Assembly (NCBI GenBank): GCA_041396705.1
Contig: JAWKYB010000029.1
Span: forward strand, 1-32,060
Length of the DNA stretch: 32,060 nt
Source of the DNA: Alphaproteobacteria bacterium
Lineage (GTDB): Bacteria > Pseudomonadota > Alphaproteobacteria > CALKHQ01
Reading direction: 5' to 3'
Each line of letters opens with the position of its first letter. Position 1 is the first letter of the stretch. The notes beneath the pieces are model-generated. The model had not been told where the DNA came from. It was given only the letters and a program-made list of their open reading frames with translations, and did not search any database. Below, piece after piece: positions 7,106-14,547 of the stretch. The position numbers and the translations under genes were made by a program.

Positions 7106-8236
7106 TTATTCGAGTACGTCTTCGGCCGTCTGCGCCATGATCTCCGGCGCCGTGATGTTCACGTCGCACGGCGGGAACTCGTTCGGCGTGAAGAAGTTGT
7201 CGCCGAGGTCGGACCAGTAGTTGACGCCATCCTCCAGCGTCTCGTAGTCGGCCATCGGCAACGGCACCGAGATCAGCTGCGGCATCGGGTTGCCCTGCAG
7301 GGCGGAGATCGCGGCCTTCATCGAGATCGCGACCAGGCCCGGCGACTGGCCGATGCTGATGCCCAGCAGGCCATCGCCCGCGTGCTGCGCGATCAGCTTG
7401 CGGAAGCCGTTCTCGGCCTCGCCGGCGACCGGCACGAACGGGTGGCCGGCGTCGATCATCGCCTGCACGGTACCGGTGGAACCGCCCTGGGTGAACACGC
7501 CGTCGAACTGGCCGTGCACCGCGATCGCGTCGGCGGTCGCGTTCTGCGCGTCGCCGTCGGCCCAGTTGCCGACGACCTCGATGATCTCGAAGTTGTTGCC
7601 GTCGGCCTCCATCACCTCGCGGAAGCCGAGGTGCCGGTCGCGGTCGACCGAGTTGCCCGGCAGGCCGCGCACCTCGAGGATCTTGCCGCTGGTGCCGACA
7701 TGGTCGACCAGCCACTGGCCGGACAGGCGGCCGAGCTCCAACTGGTCCTCGTTGACCATCATCACGTCGGTCGTGTCGAGGATGTTGTCGAACGGCACCA
7801 GCACCACGTTGTTGCGGTTGGCCAGGCGGATCACGCGGTCGAAGCCGGTCGGCGACACCGCGATGGTGACGATCGCGTCATAGCCCTGGTTGATGAAGTC
7901 CTCGATCGCGCCGAGCTGGGCGGCCGCGTCGGTGCCCGTCGAGACGATCTTGAACTCGGCGATGTTCTCGGCGATGCCCGGCTGCTCGGCGAATGCCTTC
8001 GCGGTCTGGATCATCTGGATTCGCCAGGTGTTGCCGACGAAGCCGTTGACCAGCGCGATGCGATAGGGTCCCTCGCGCGGCTCCCACTGGAAATACTGCG
8101 TCTCGGCGCTCCACGGCGCGAAGCACTCGGGCAGATAGCCCGGGCCTTCGACCACCGCCGGGTCGGCCAGCGCCGTGGTTGCGCTCAGCAACCCGGCACC
8201 CAGCACCGCGACGGTAGCGCTTGCGATTCTGGACAT
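7106..8236 (-). CDS. Periplasmic sugar-type ABC substrate-binding protein (Peripla_BP_4-like)
   Basis: 376 residues. The ATG at 8236 is chosen because GGAGGG (8242-8247) sits 5 bases upstream and because it exposes a textbook signal peptide ending in TALA-DP around residue 24; an in-frame GTG at 8257 would spoil it. The mature protein has the ribose-binding-protein pattern: 'YRIALVNGFVGNTWRIQMIQ', 'IEDFINQGYDAIVTIAVSPTGFD', 'NNVVLVPFDNI', a hinge region, then 'GVFTQGGSTGTVQAMIDA' and 'PFVPVAGEAENGF'. It delivers a small molecule to the two permeases. A sugar or polyol is typical of the family, but autoinducer- and nucleoside-type ligands also occur, so the ligand is open. It is the first gene of the operon. 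Confidence 0.92.
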   Translation of the reverse strand: MSRIASATVAVLGAGLLSATTALADPAVVEGPGYLPECFAPWSAETQYFQWEPREGPYRIALVNGFVGNTWRIQMIQTAKAFAEQPGIAENIAEFKIVSTGTDAAAQLGAIEDFINQGYDAIVTIAVSPTGFDRVIRLANRNNVVLVPFDNILDTTDVMMVNEDQLELGRLSGQWLVDHVGTSGKILEVRGLPGNSVDRDRHLGFREVMEADGNNFEIIEVVGNWADGDAQNATADAIAVHGQFDGVFTQGGSTGTVQAMIDAGHPFVPVAGEAENGFRKLIAQHAGDGLLGISIGQSPGLVAISMKAAISALQGNPMPQLISVPLPMADYETLEDGVNYWSDLGDNFFTPNEFPPCDVNITAPEIMAQTAEDVLE

Positions 8237-8306
8237 ACGTTCCCTCCAATCCCACACGTGTTGGTTTTAGTCTTGAACCGGCCCCTGTGCGCCGGAACGC
8301 AGCAGG

Positions 8307-8335
8307 ATTGTTCGGTATTCCGGGGTTCCCGTCAA
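8307..8335 (-). promoter_or_regulatory. Candidate sigma-70-type promoter of the ABC operon
   Basis: Reading leftward, TTGACG (8330-8335) and AACAAT (8307-8312) are separated by exactly 17 bases, upstream of the binding-protein start with a leader of about 65 bases. Six-base matches are five of six at -35 and four of six at -10. Near the translation start the leader also holds ACACGTGT (8254-8261) inside an imperfect 14-base palindrome. Confidence 0.5.
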
Positions 8336-8347
8336 CGGGCGACATGC

Positions 8348-8362
8348 ATTCGTCACACGAAT
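8348..8362. promoter_or_regulatory. Candidate operator palindrome upstream of the ABC promoter
   Basis: ATTCGT-CAC-ACGAAT is a perfect 6+3+6 inverted repeat 12 bases upstream of the -35 box. It is also AT-richer than its surroundings. The location fits an activator or a repressor that binds upstream. No regulator gene adjoins the operon, so the binding protein cannot be named. Confidence 0.4.
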
Positions 8363-8522
8363 TGCGCCGGCTGGCGCGCGGCCGGCTCTGCGCGCACCAC
8401 TGTATGAAGCGGCCGTGCCGCCGGGCGGTGCGGCACGCCGTCGCCCCCGCGGCGCGCCATGCGTAGCCGCGCGGGCCGATTGGCGCTTGTCGGGCCACGG
8501 GCGCCGGCCTATTGCATGCGGC

Positions 8523-9167
8523 ATGGCTTGGCTCCGCTGGCTCGTGATTCCGCTCGGCTCCGTCGCGCTCTGCGGCTGCGTCTGGTTCGGCGACCTGACC
8601 GACGAGGGCACCGACGCGGCGCCGGTCGCCGAGGAAATGGCCGAGCCGGCGCCCTTCCGGCCCAGCACCGACTACGATTTCGCCGGGTCGCGGGCGCTGG
8701 CGGAGGCCGGCAATGCCGACTATGCCGCCGGCCGCATGGACGCGGCGATCGCCCAGTACGAGGCGGCGATCGCACGCTGGCCGGCCAACCCGCAGGCCTG
8801 GACCGGGCTGGCGGCGGCCTATCGCGACGCCGGCCGCGAGGCCGACAAGGACTATGCGCTGTTTTTCGCCCGCCGTATCGAGTGGGCCGATTCCAGCCCG
8901 GCCGCCAGTGTCGCCGCCAGCTTCCGCAACGTGGCGGCGGGCCGGGTCAACCGCCCGGTCGAGGACCCGCGCGTGCAGACGATGGCCGACCAGCTCGCGC
9001 TCTACTATGCCGGGCTCGACGTCGCCCAGCGCATGGCGCAGATCGGCAGCCGGGCCGAACCGGCGGACGTGCTGGACGCCGTCGGCTTCGTGCCGGCGCT
9101 GATCGGCACGGCCGCGATGTCGATCTACCTCGGCGCCCAGGCCGCCGGCATCTTCCTGTCGGAATGA
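8523..9167 (+). CDS. TPR-containing lipoprotein, unknown function
   Basis: 214 residues from the ATG at 8523, which starts right before a hydrophobic signal segment ending in the lipobox-like LCGC (Cys19). The -2 cysteine is unusual but the context fits lipidation. Around residues 60-105 there is a TPR-like helix pair (AEAGNADYAAGRMDAAIAQY, then WPANPQAWTGLAAAYRDAGR). The C-terminal ~100 residues are helical, ending in a hydrophobic stretch. It probably acts as a scaffold on the periplasmic side. The stop overlaps the folK start (ATGA), so the two are translated together even though their functions seem unrelated. Confidence 0.72.
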   Translation: MAWLRWLVIPLGSVALCGCVWFGDLTDEGTDAAPVAEEMAEPAPFRPSTDYDFAGSRALAEAGNADYAAGRMDAAIAQYEAAIARWPANPQAWTGLAAAYRDAGREADKDYALFFARRIEWADSSPAASVAASFRNVAAGRVNRPVEDPRVQTMADQLALYYAGLDVAQRMAQIGSRAEPADVLDAVGFVPALIGTAAMSIYLGAQAAGIFLSE

Positions 9168-9751
9168 GGCCGCTGCCCGCAGAGCCGCCCGGCACGCCGG
9201 TCGCGGCCGCGCGGCGCCCGGACGGGCCGCCGCGCCGCGACGTGGTCATCGCGCTGGGCGCCAATCTGGGCAATCGCACCCAGACCCTGCGCCGCGCCGT
9301 GGCCCGGCTGCGCCTCTGGCTCGACGGCCTGGCGGTGTCGAACGTCTATGCCACCGCGCCGCGCTACGTGGAGAACCAGCCCAACTTCCTCAATATGGCG
9401 GTGCGCGGCCGCACCGTGCTGGCGCCGCACGAGCTGCTGGAGGTGACCCAGCAGATCGAACGCGACCTGGGCCGGGTGCGCGCCGCACGCTACGGCCCGC
9501 GCCACATCGATCTCGACATCGTCTATTACGACGACTGGCAGGTCAGCACGCCTGTGCTGGCAATTCCCCACCCGCTGCGGGGCGAGCGCGGCTTCGTGCT
9601 GATGCCGGTCGCCGACGTGGCGCCGGCGCTGCGCGACCCGGTTACCGGGCAGAGCGTCCAGGCGATGCTGCGTGCCTTGCCGGCGGAGGCGGAGGACTGC
9701 GTCTCGCTCGGCCCGATCGCCGACGACGGCGCGGACGCGGCATCCGGCTAG
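9164..9751 (+). CDS. folK: 6-hydroxymethyl-7,8-dihydropterin pyrophosphokinase (HPPK)
   Basis: 195 residues. It transfers pyrophosphate from ATP to 6-hydroxymethyl-dihydropterin in folate synthesis. After a Pro/Arg-rich N-terminal extension of about 26 residues come the family motifs: IALGANLGNR, then 'VENQPNFLNMAVRG', then 'YGPRHIDLDIVYYDD', where RxxDLDI carries the two magnesium-binding aspartates, and finally 'IPHPLRGERGFVLMPVADVAP'. The start overlaps the stop of the lipoprotein gene. folP runs toward it from the other side and the two coding regions overlap by 4 bases, so folK and folP are neighbours but not one operon here. Confidence 0.95.
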   Translation: MRPLPAEPPGTPVAAARRPDGPPRRDVVIALGANLGNRTQTLRRAVARLRLWLDGLAVSNVYATAPRYVENQPNFLNMAVRGRTVLAPHELLEVTQQIERDLGRVRAARYGPRHIDLDIVYYDDWQVSTPVLAIPHPLRGERGFVLMPVADVAPALRDPVTGQSVQAMLRALPAEAEDCVSLGPIADDGADAASG

Positions 9752-10629
9752 CCTGCCGCCAGGATCGCGTCGGTCATCCTGGCAACCCGGGCCATCGCCT
9801 TGACGTCGTGCACCCGCACGACGGCGGCGCCGCGCGCGATGCCGAGCGCCACCGTGGCCGCGGTGCCCTCCAGCCGCTCGTCGAGCGGCAGGTCGAGCGT
9901 GTAGCCGATGAAGCTCTTGCGCGATGCGCCGAGCAGCAGCGGATAGCCGAGCGGGCGCAGCGCATCGAGGCGGTTGAGCAGCCGCAGGTTCTGCTCGACC
10001 GTCTTGCCGAAACCGATGCCGGGGTCGAGGCAGATCGCGGCCGGCTCGATGCCCGCCGCGACGGCGCGGGCGGCCAGGGCGGCCAGGGTGTCGCGCACTT
10101 CCGCCACCACGTCGCCATAGGCGGCATCGACATAGCGGCCGCCGAGCGCGGTCTTCTGCACCGTGCCCTTGGCCGCATTGTGCATGACCACCACCGGCAC
10201 GCACCGATCCGCGCACAGCGGCGCCATTGCCGCATCGTGAGTCAGCCCGGAAACGTCGTTGACGATGGCGGCGCCGGCATCGAGCGCGGCGGCCGCGGTG
10301 CGGGCATGACGGGTATCGACCGAGATCGGGCGGTCGACCGCGGATGCCACCGCCGCGATCACCGGCACCAGCCGGGCGCGCTCGGCGCTGTCCGGCACCG
10401 GCTCCGCCCCCGGCCGCGTGCTCTCGGCCCCGATGTCGAGGATGTCGGCGCCGTCGCGCGCCATGGCGCGGGCAACGTCGACCGCCGCGGCGATGTGGTC
10501 GGTGCCTTCCGCGATCAGCCCGTCGCCGGAAAAGGAATCGCGGGTCACGTTGACGACGCCCATCACCAGGGTGCGGGCGCCGTAGCCGGGAATGTCGGAC
10601 CAGCGGCGCAGCAGCGGCGGTTCAGCCAT
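9748..10629 (-). CDS. folP: Dihydropteroate synthase (DHPS)
   Basis: 293 residues, normal length. It joins dihydropterin pyrophosphate (the folK product) with p-aminobenzoate. Signature segments appear in order: 'MGVVNVTRDSFSGDG' (usually NVTPDSFSDGG), 'ADILDIGAESTRPGA', 'PISVDTRHA', 'AIVNDVSG', 'ICLDPGIGFGKTVEQN', 'LLLGASRKSFIG' and the late 'VVRVHDV'. In the first loop, which closes over the substrate, Pro is replaced by Arg and the Asp-Gly-Gly tail differs; sulfonamide-response residues lie in such loops, so this is worth noting. The ATG overlaps the end of the flavin reductase gene by 8 bases, so these two form an operon. Confidence 0.95.
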   Translation of the reverse strand: MAEPPLLRRWSDIPGYGARTLVMGVVNVTRDSFSGDGLIAEGTDHIAAAVDVARAMARDGADILDIGAESTRPGAEPVPDSAERARLVPVIAAVASAVDRPISVDTRHARTAAAALDAGAAIVNDVSGLTHDAAMAPLCADRCVPVVVMHNAAKGTVQKTALGGRYVDAAYGDVVAEVRDTLAALAARAVAAGIEPAAICLDPGIGFGKTVEQNLRLLNRLDALRPLGYPLLLGASRKSFIGYTLDLPLDERLEGTAATVALGIARGAAVVRVHDVKAMARVARMTDAILAAG

Positions 10630-11107
10630 CGTCGGTCAGGCCGTGGAACCCGCCGCGGTAGTAGATCATCGGATCCAGGTCCGGCTGGGTCTGCATGCGC
10701 AGCACCTCGCCGAGGAAGATCAGATGGTCGCCGCCGTCGTAGATCGCGTAGGTGCGGCAGTCGAAGTTGCTGACGCAGCCGGGCAGGATCGGCGCGCCGG
10801 TCTGCCATACCTCGAAGTCGACGCCGCTCCATTTGTCGCCGAGCGGGCGGGCGAAGCGCATGCACAGCTCGTTCTGCTCGCGGGCCAGCACGTTGACCGC
10901 GAAGTGGCCGGCCTGCTGGAACTTGGCGACCGAATAGGCATTGCGGTCCAGGCTGAACAGCACCAGCGGCGGCGCCAGCGACACCGAGTTGAACGAACTG
11001 GCGGTAATGCCCAGCAGCTCGCCGTCCGCGGCGCGGGTGGTCACCACCGTGACGCCGGTGCAGAATCCGCCCAGGGCATCGCGGAACTGGCGTGGTTCGA
11101 TCTGCAT
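10622..11107 (-). CDS. Flavin reductase-like FMN-binding protein
   Basis: 161 residues from the ATG at 11107, where the conserved domain begins; a further open frame upstream (to 11293) reads through control DNA and is not credible. It matches flavin reductase-like proteins: 'FRDALGGFCTGVTVVTT', 'GITASSFNSVSLAPPLVLFSL', 'GHFAVNVLAREQ' and 'HLIFLGEVL'. Members reduce FMN or FAD with NAD(P)H, usually supplying reduced flavin to a partner monooxygenase. No such partner is seen next door, and folP follows directly. The divergent DUF1989-GcvT gene shares the upstream region, which may mean joint control. The exact reaction is unknown. Confidence 0.9.
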   Translation of the reverse strand: MQIEPRQFRDALGGFCTGVTVVTTRAADGELLGITASSFNSVSLAPPLVLFSLDRNAYSVAKFQQAGHFAVNVLAREQNELCMRFARPLGDKWSGVDFEVWQTGAPILPGCVSNFDCRTYAIYDGGDHLIFLGEVLRMQTQPDLDPMIYYRGGFHGLTDDG

Positions 11108-11221
11108 CGGCTCAAGGTCCTCCCCGCCGCAATGTGCGGCGCGGACCGGCGTTTTGGAAGGCCAAAGAACCGAAGCGGAGCCAAGATTGGTCCTTTGTAT
11201 GGTCCGCTTTGTACCAAAACC

Positions 11222-11237
11222 GGACCGCTTGCGGTCC
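11222..11237. promoter_or_regulatory. Candidate operator palindrome in the divergent control region
   Basis: GGACCGC-TT-GCGGTCC is a perfect 7+2+7 inverted repeat. It sits in a cluster of GGTCC half-sites, with further copies at 11189-11193 and 11201-11205, and an overlapping TGGT...ACCA pair (about 11200-11216). The whole cluster lies between the start of the flavin reductase gene and the DUF1989-GcvT gene, about 58 bases before the latter's ATG. Such repetition suggests a dimeric regulator controlling one or both genes. Confidence 0.5.
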
Positions 11238-11295
11238 ATTATGGTCTGCGCCATAGTCGGCCCGGACCTTCGCCGCAGCAGCGCGGGAGACACCG

Positions 11296-13653
11296 ATGAC
11301 CGAGCTGGCCGCCCGGCAACGCGCCCGGGTGCTGGAGCCGGGGATCGTTCCCTATCTTCCCGGCGTGGAGCGCTATCGCGCCCGCGGCGGCGGCGCGCTG
11401 ACCGTCGCCCTGGCGCCGGGCGACCGGCTGACCGCGACCGACGCGGAGGGCGGCCAGGCTTGCGCGATCCTCGCCTTCGGTCCCGACGGCCGGCCGGATC
11501 CGGCGGTCCTCGGCGCGGTCGCGCGCGGTCCGACGGCCGGCCTGGCCGCCATGCTGGCGACGCCGTCGCCCAGCGTCGTGCCGGTGGCCGGCCTGCTGGC
11601 CGCCGCCGGGGTCGAGCCGGCGGATGTGCCGGCCATCGTCCTGTTCGACGATCCGCTCTCGCCGGCCGGGGAGAGCGCCGGTTTCGTCGCCGCGCGCGCC
11701 GCGACCGTCGCGGTGATCGCCGTCGGCGGCGCGATGGAGCCGGGCGAGATGGGGCCGCCGACCGACATCCTGGTCCGGGTCGAGCGCGCCGCGCTGCCGA
11801 ACGACATTGGCGCCCGGCCGCTGCCGCCGCCGCTGGCCGAGCCGTTGTGGGAGGCGCGGGTCGACCGGGCCAGCGCGATCGCCTACACCGTCGCCGCCGG
11901 CCAATACATCCAGATCATCGACGTCGACGGCCGCCAGTGCTCCGACTTCCAGGCCTTCGACCGGCGCAAGCTCGACCGCGGCATCGAGCGCGAGCTCGAC
12001 GCCACCACCACCCGCACGCTGCTCGGCCTCAGCTATCCGACGCCGGGGCTCTTGTCGAAGATGTTCGACCGCGACATGGACGCCGGGGTCGAGTTGGTGC
12101 AGGACACCTGCGGCCGCCACGACAGCTTCGGCCTCGCCTGCGCCAGCCGCTACTACGAGGACATGGGCTATTTCGGCCACCGCAACTGCTCCGACAACTT
12201 CAACGCGGCGCTGGCCGAACACGGGATCGGCCCGCGCATCGGCTGGACCGCGCTGAACCTGTTCTTCAACACCGCGGTCGACGACGCCAATGCCTATCAC
12301 GGCGCCGAGTCCTGGTCGCGGCCGGGCGACTATGTGCTGTTCCGCGCCTGCACCGACCTGGTCTGCGCCTCGTCGGCCTGTCCCGACGACATCGACCCGG
12401 CCAACGGCTGGAACCCGACCGAGGTCCACGTCCGGGTCTACCCGGCCGAGCATGAATTCAAGAGAGCGGTGGCCTATCGCATGACACCCGATTCCGAAGC
12501 CCAGCTGACCCGCGAGACCGGGTTCCATCCGCGCACGTCGGCGCTGACCCGCAACTTCGTCGAGTATCGCGGCTTCTGGCTGCCGACGAAGTTCAACAAC
12601 CACGGCCGCGAGGCCGAATACTGGGCCTGCCGCGAGGGCGTGGTGGCGATGGACCTGTCGCCGCTGCGCAAGTTCGACGTGATGGGCCCGGACGCCGAGG
12701 CGCTGATGCAGCACGCGCTGACCCGCAACGTGAAGCGGATCGCGCCGGGCGCCATCGCCTATACCGCGATGTGCAACCAGACCGGCTGCATGCTGGACGA
12801 CGGCACCGTGTTCCGCATGGGCCCCGACAACTTCCGCTGGATCTGCGGTGACGACTACAGCGGGGTGTGGCTGCGCGATCTGGCGCGCGAGAACGGCTGG
12901 CGGGTCAACGTGAAGAGCGCGACCGACCAGCTGCACAACATCGCGGTGCAGGGCCCGAAGAGCCTGGACGTGCTGCGCCAGGTGATCTGGACCCCGCCGG
13001 CGCAGCCGTCGGTGGAGGAGATCGACTGGTTCCGCTTCTGCATCGGGCGGATCGGCGGCTTTCACGGCATCCCGGTGATGGTCAGCCGCACCGGCTATAC
13101 CGGCGAGCGCGGCTACGAGGTCTGGTGCCATCCGAAGGACGCGCCGGGCGTGTGGGACGCGGTGTTCGACGCCGGCGCCGCCCACGGCATCCTGCCGCTG
13201 GGGCTGGAGGCGCTGGACGTGCTGCGCATCGAATCCGGGCTGATCTTCTACGGCTATGAGTTCGACGACCAGGTCGACCCGTTCGAGGCCGGCATCGGCT
13301 TCACGGTCGGGCTGAAGAGCGAGGAGGACTTCGTCGGCAAGGCGGCGCTGATCGAGCGCAAGGAGCACCCGCAGCGCCGGCTGGTCGGCCTGGAGCTGGC
13401 CGGCGACGAGCCGGCGGTGCACGGCGACTGCGTCCATGTCGGCCGTGCCCAGGTCGGCGTCGTCACCTCCGGCTGCCGCTCGCCGATCCTGAACAAGACC
13501 GTCGCGCTGTGCCGGATGGCGGTACAGCACGCCGCGCCGGGCACCGAGGTCGAGGTCGGCAAGCTCGACGGCCACCAGAAACGCATCCCCGCCACCGTGG
13601 TGCCATTCCCGTTCTACGACCCGGAGAAGAAGAAGCCGCGCGGGCTGGCCTGA
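11296..13653 (+). CDS. Tandem DUF1989 - GcvT-family fusion protein
   Basis: 785 residues. The central domain (about 183-385) is a complete DUF1989 (urea carboxylase-associated family): 'QYIQIIDVDGRQCSDFQAFD', 'DTCGRHDSFG', 'GHRNCSDNFNAALAEHG', 'NLFFN', 'SRPGDYVLFRACTDLVCASS' and 'NGWNPTEVHVRVY'. The N-terminal ~165 residues look like a shortened, degenerate copy: 'TATDAEGGQACAILAF' matches the first motif and 'GPPTDILVRVER' the last, while the Cys/His core is gone. Residues ~405-770 form a GcvT/aminomethyltransferase-type domain with 'TGCMLDDGTVF', containing the aspartate expected to bind folate, and 'VSRTGYTGERGYEVW'. DUF1989 pairs (CgdA/CgdB) have been shown to act as carboxyguanidine deiminase. 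A folate-dependent demethylation coupled to C-N hydrolysis is my inference; the substrate is unknown. Confidence 0.9.
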   Translation: MTELAARQRARVLEPGIVPYLPGVERYRARGGGALTVALAPGDRLTATDAEGGQACAILAFGPDGRPDPAVLGAVARGPTAGLAAMLATPSPSVVPVAGLLAAAGVEPADVPAIVLFDDPLSPAGESAGFVAARAATVAVIAVGGAMEPGEMGPPTDILVRVERAALPNDIGARPLPPPLAEPLWEARVDRASAIAYTVAAGQYIQIIDVDGRQCSDFQAFDRRKLDRGIERELDATTTRTLLGLSYPTPGLLSKMFDRDMDAGVELVQDTCGRHDSFGLACASRYYEDMGYFGHRNCSDNFNAALAEHGIGPRIGWTALNLFFNTAVDDANAYHGAESWSRPGDYVLFRACTDLVCASSACPDDIDPANGWNPTEVHVRVYPAEHEFKRAVAYRMTPDSEAQLTRETGFHPRTSALTRNFVEYRGFWLPTKFNNHGREAEYWACREGVVAMDLSPLRKFDVMGPDAEALMQHALTRNVKRIAPGAIAYTAMCNQTGCMLDDGTVFRMGPDNFRWICGDDYSGVWLRDLARENGWRVNVKSATDQLHNIAVQGPKSLDVLRQVIWTPPAQPSVEEIDWFRFCIGRIGGFHGIPVMVSRTGYTGERGYEVWCHPKDAPGVWDAVFDAGAAHGILPLGLEALDVLRIESGLIFYGYEFDDQVDPFEAGIGFTVGLKSEEDFVGKAALIERKEHPQRRLVGLELAGDEPAVHGDCVHVGRAQVGVVTSGCRSPILNKTVALCRMAVQHAAPGTEVEVGKLDGHQKRIPATVVPFPFYDPEKKKPRGLA

Positions 13654-13689
13654 GGCGGCGGCGCATCCACAGCGTTGCTTCGCCCTCCC

Positions 13690-13785
13690 GACCTTCGCCG
13701 GCTTTGCGCGGGGCTCGGTGTCCAGGTGGTCGACATGCAGCATCCGTGTCAGCGTCATGCGGGCGGCCGCAGTCGAGGTGGCCTG
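13690..13785 (-). pseudogene. Decayed 3'-end fragment of an AI-2E-family transporter gene
   Basis: 13692-13783 matches 14881-14972 in the same orientation at 80 of 92 positions by hand count, with no gaps. Read leftward it encodes 'MTLTRMLHVDHLD..EPRAKPAK' against 'MTLTRMLYVDYLD..EPGAKPAK' in the intact transporter gene at 14864-15892. The stop codon is lost and no upstream transporter sequence is present, so this is a non-functional remnant. The rest of the gap 13654-13878 shows no gene. Confidence 0.75.
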
Positions 13786-13878
13786 CTTGCGGACATGCAA
13801 CTGGTCGGGCCGCACCGCAATGCCGGAGCGGCGGTCATGGTCTCACGGACGCCAGCATGCCGGCGCAGGCAACAACGG

Positions 13879-14547
13879 CTAGTCCGGCTGTCCGGTCTCC
13901 CGCCGGAACAGCGCCGGCAGGAAGTGCTCCAGACTGCCGACCTCCTCGACATTGTGGCGCAGCCAGGCTTCGCCCTGGCCGCGGGGAAACACCAGCGGTT
14001 CCAGCAACGGCCGGACCAGCCGGAACCACCACGCGGCGCGGCCGAAGATCAGGCAGTTCTCGTACAGCGTGCCGTCCGGCACTGGCGTGAAGGCGTACTC
14101 CATCCGGGCGAAGCCGGTCAGCCCGTGGGCGCGCGGGTTGTGGATGAAGCCCTCCTCGTCGAGCTTCTCGATCTCGGTGACCACGTCGACGACGTAGCGC
14201 GGGTCGCGGCCGAGCACCTCCTTCAGGCTGATCGCGGCCCCCGGACCGATGCTGCCGTCCGGCCGGCGCCGGGCATAGCCGACGCGGATGTGGTCGCGCG
14301 GATGCCAGACCCGATAGCGCGGCAGACGCCTGCCATCGACCTCGATCTCGCCTTCGAGATGGCAGAACCACCAGTGCAGCATCCGCGGGGTCACGCCCTT
14401 CAGCACCGCGTGCCGGATCCAGAACCTGATCCGGCCGTCTGGCAGCACTTCGCGCCCGGTCTGTGCCGACTGCAACGGCCTGAGCGCCCAAGGCAGTGCG
14501 AGCGGGGCTGGCAGGTCCCCGGCGCGCCGCGATACCAACCACCTCAC
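13879..14547 (-). CDS. PhlG-like (2,4-diacetylphloroglucinol hydrolase family) protein
   Basis: 222 residues from a GTG at 14547, with GGGGAGG about 11 bases upstream. The pattern resembles the DAPG hydrolase family: 'MLHWWFCHLEGE' near residue 60, 'YRVWHPRDHIRVGY' near 80, a middle beta region, 'ENCLIFGRAAWWFRLVRPLL' and 'RHNVEEVGSLEHFLPALF'. The last segment puts a histidine (198) four residues before a glutamate (202), the spacing used for zinc in PhlG. Characterised members cleave a C-C bond in acylated phenols, but most homologues are uncharacterised, so only the fold is suggested. It sits between the intact AI-2E transporter gene and the remnant of its 3' end. Confidence 0.6.
   Translation of the reverse strand: MRWLVSRRAGDLPAPLALPWALRPLQSAQTGREVLPDGRIRFWIRHAVLKGVTPRMLHWWFCHLEGEIEVDGRRLPRYRVWHPRDHIRVGYARRRPDGSIGPGAAISLKEVLGRDPRYVVDVVTEIEKLDEEGFIHNPRAHGLTGFARMEYAFTPVPDGTLYENCLIFGRAAWWFRLVRPLLEPLVFPRGQGEAWLRHNVEEVGSLEHFLPALFRRETGQPD

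Noticed and set aside
11239..13815. An 858-codon open frame on the minus strand
   Set aside because: It is the antisense of the DUF1989-GcvT gene; its His/Arg/Gln-rich composition is the usual mirror of GC-rich coding DNA. Only its first ~35 codons (13690-13785) matter, as the transporter remnant.
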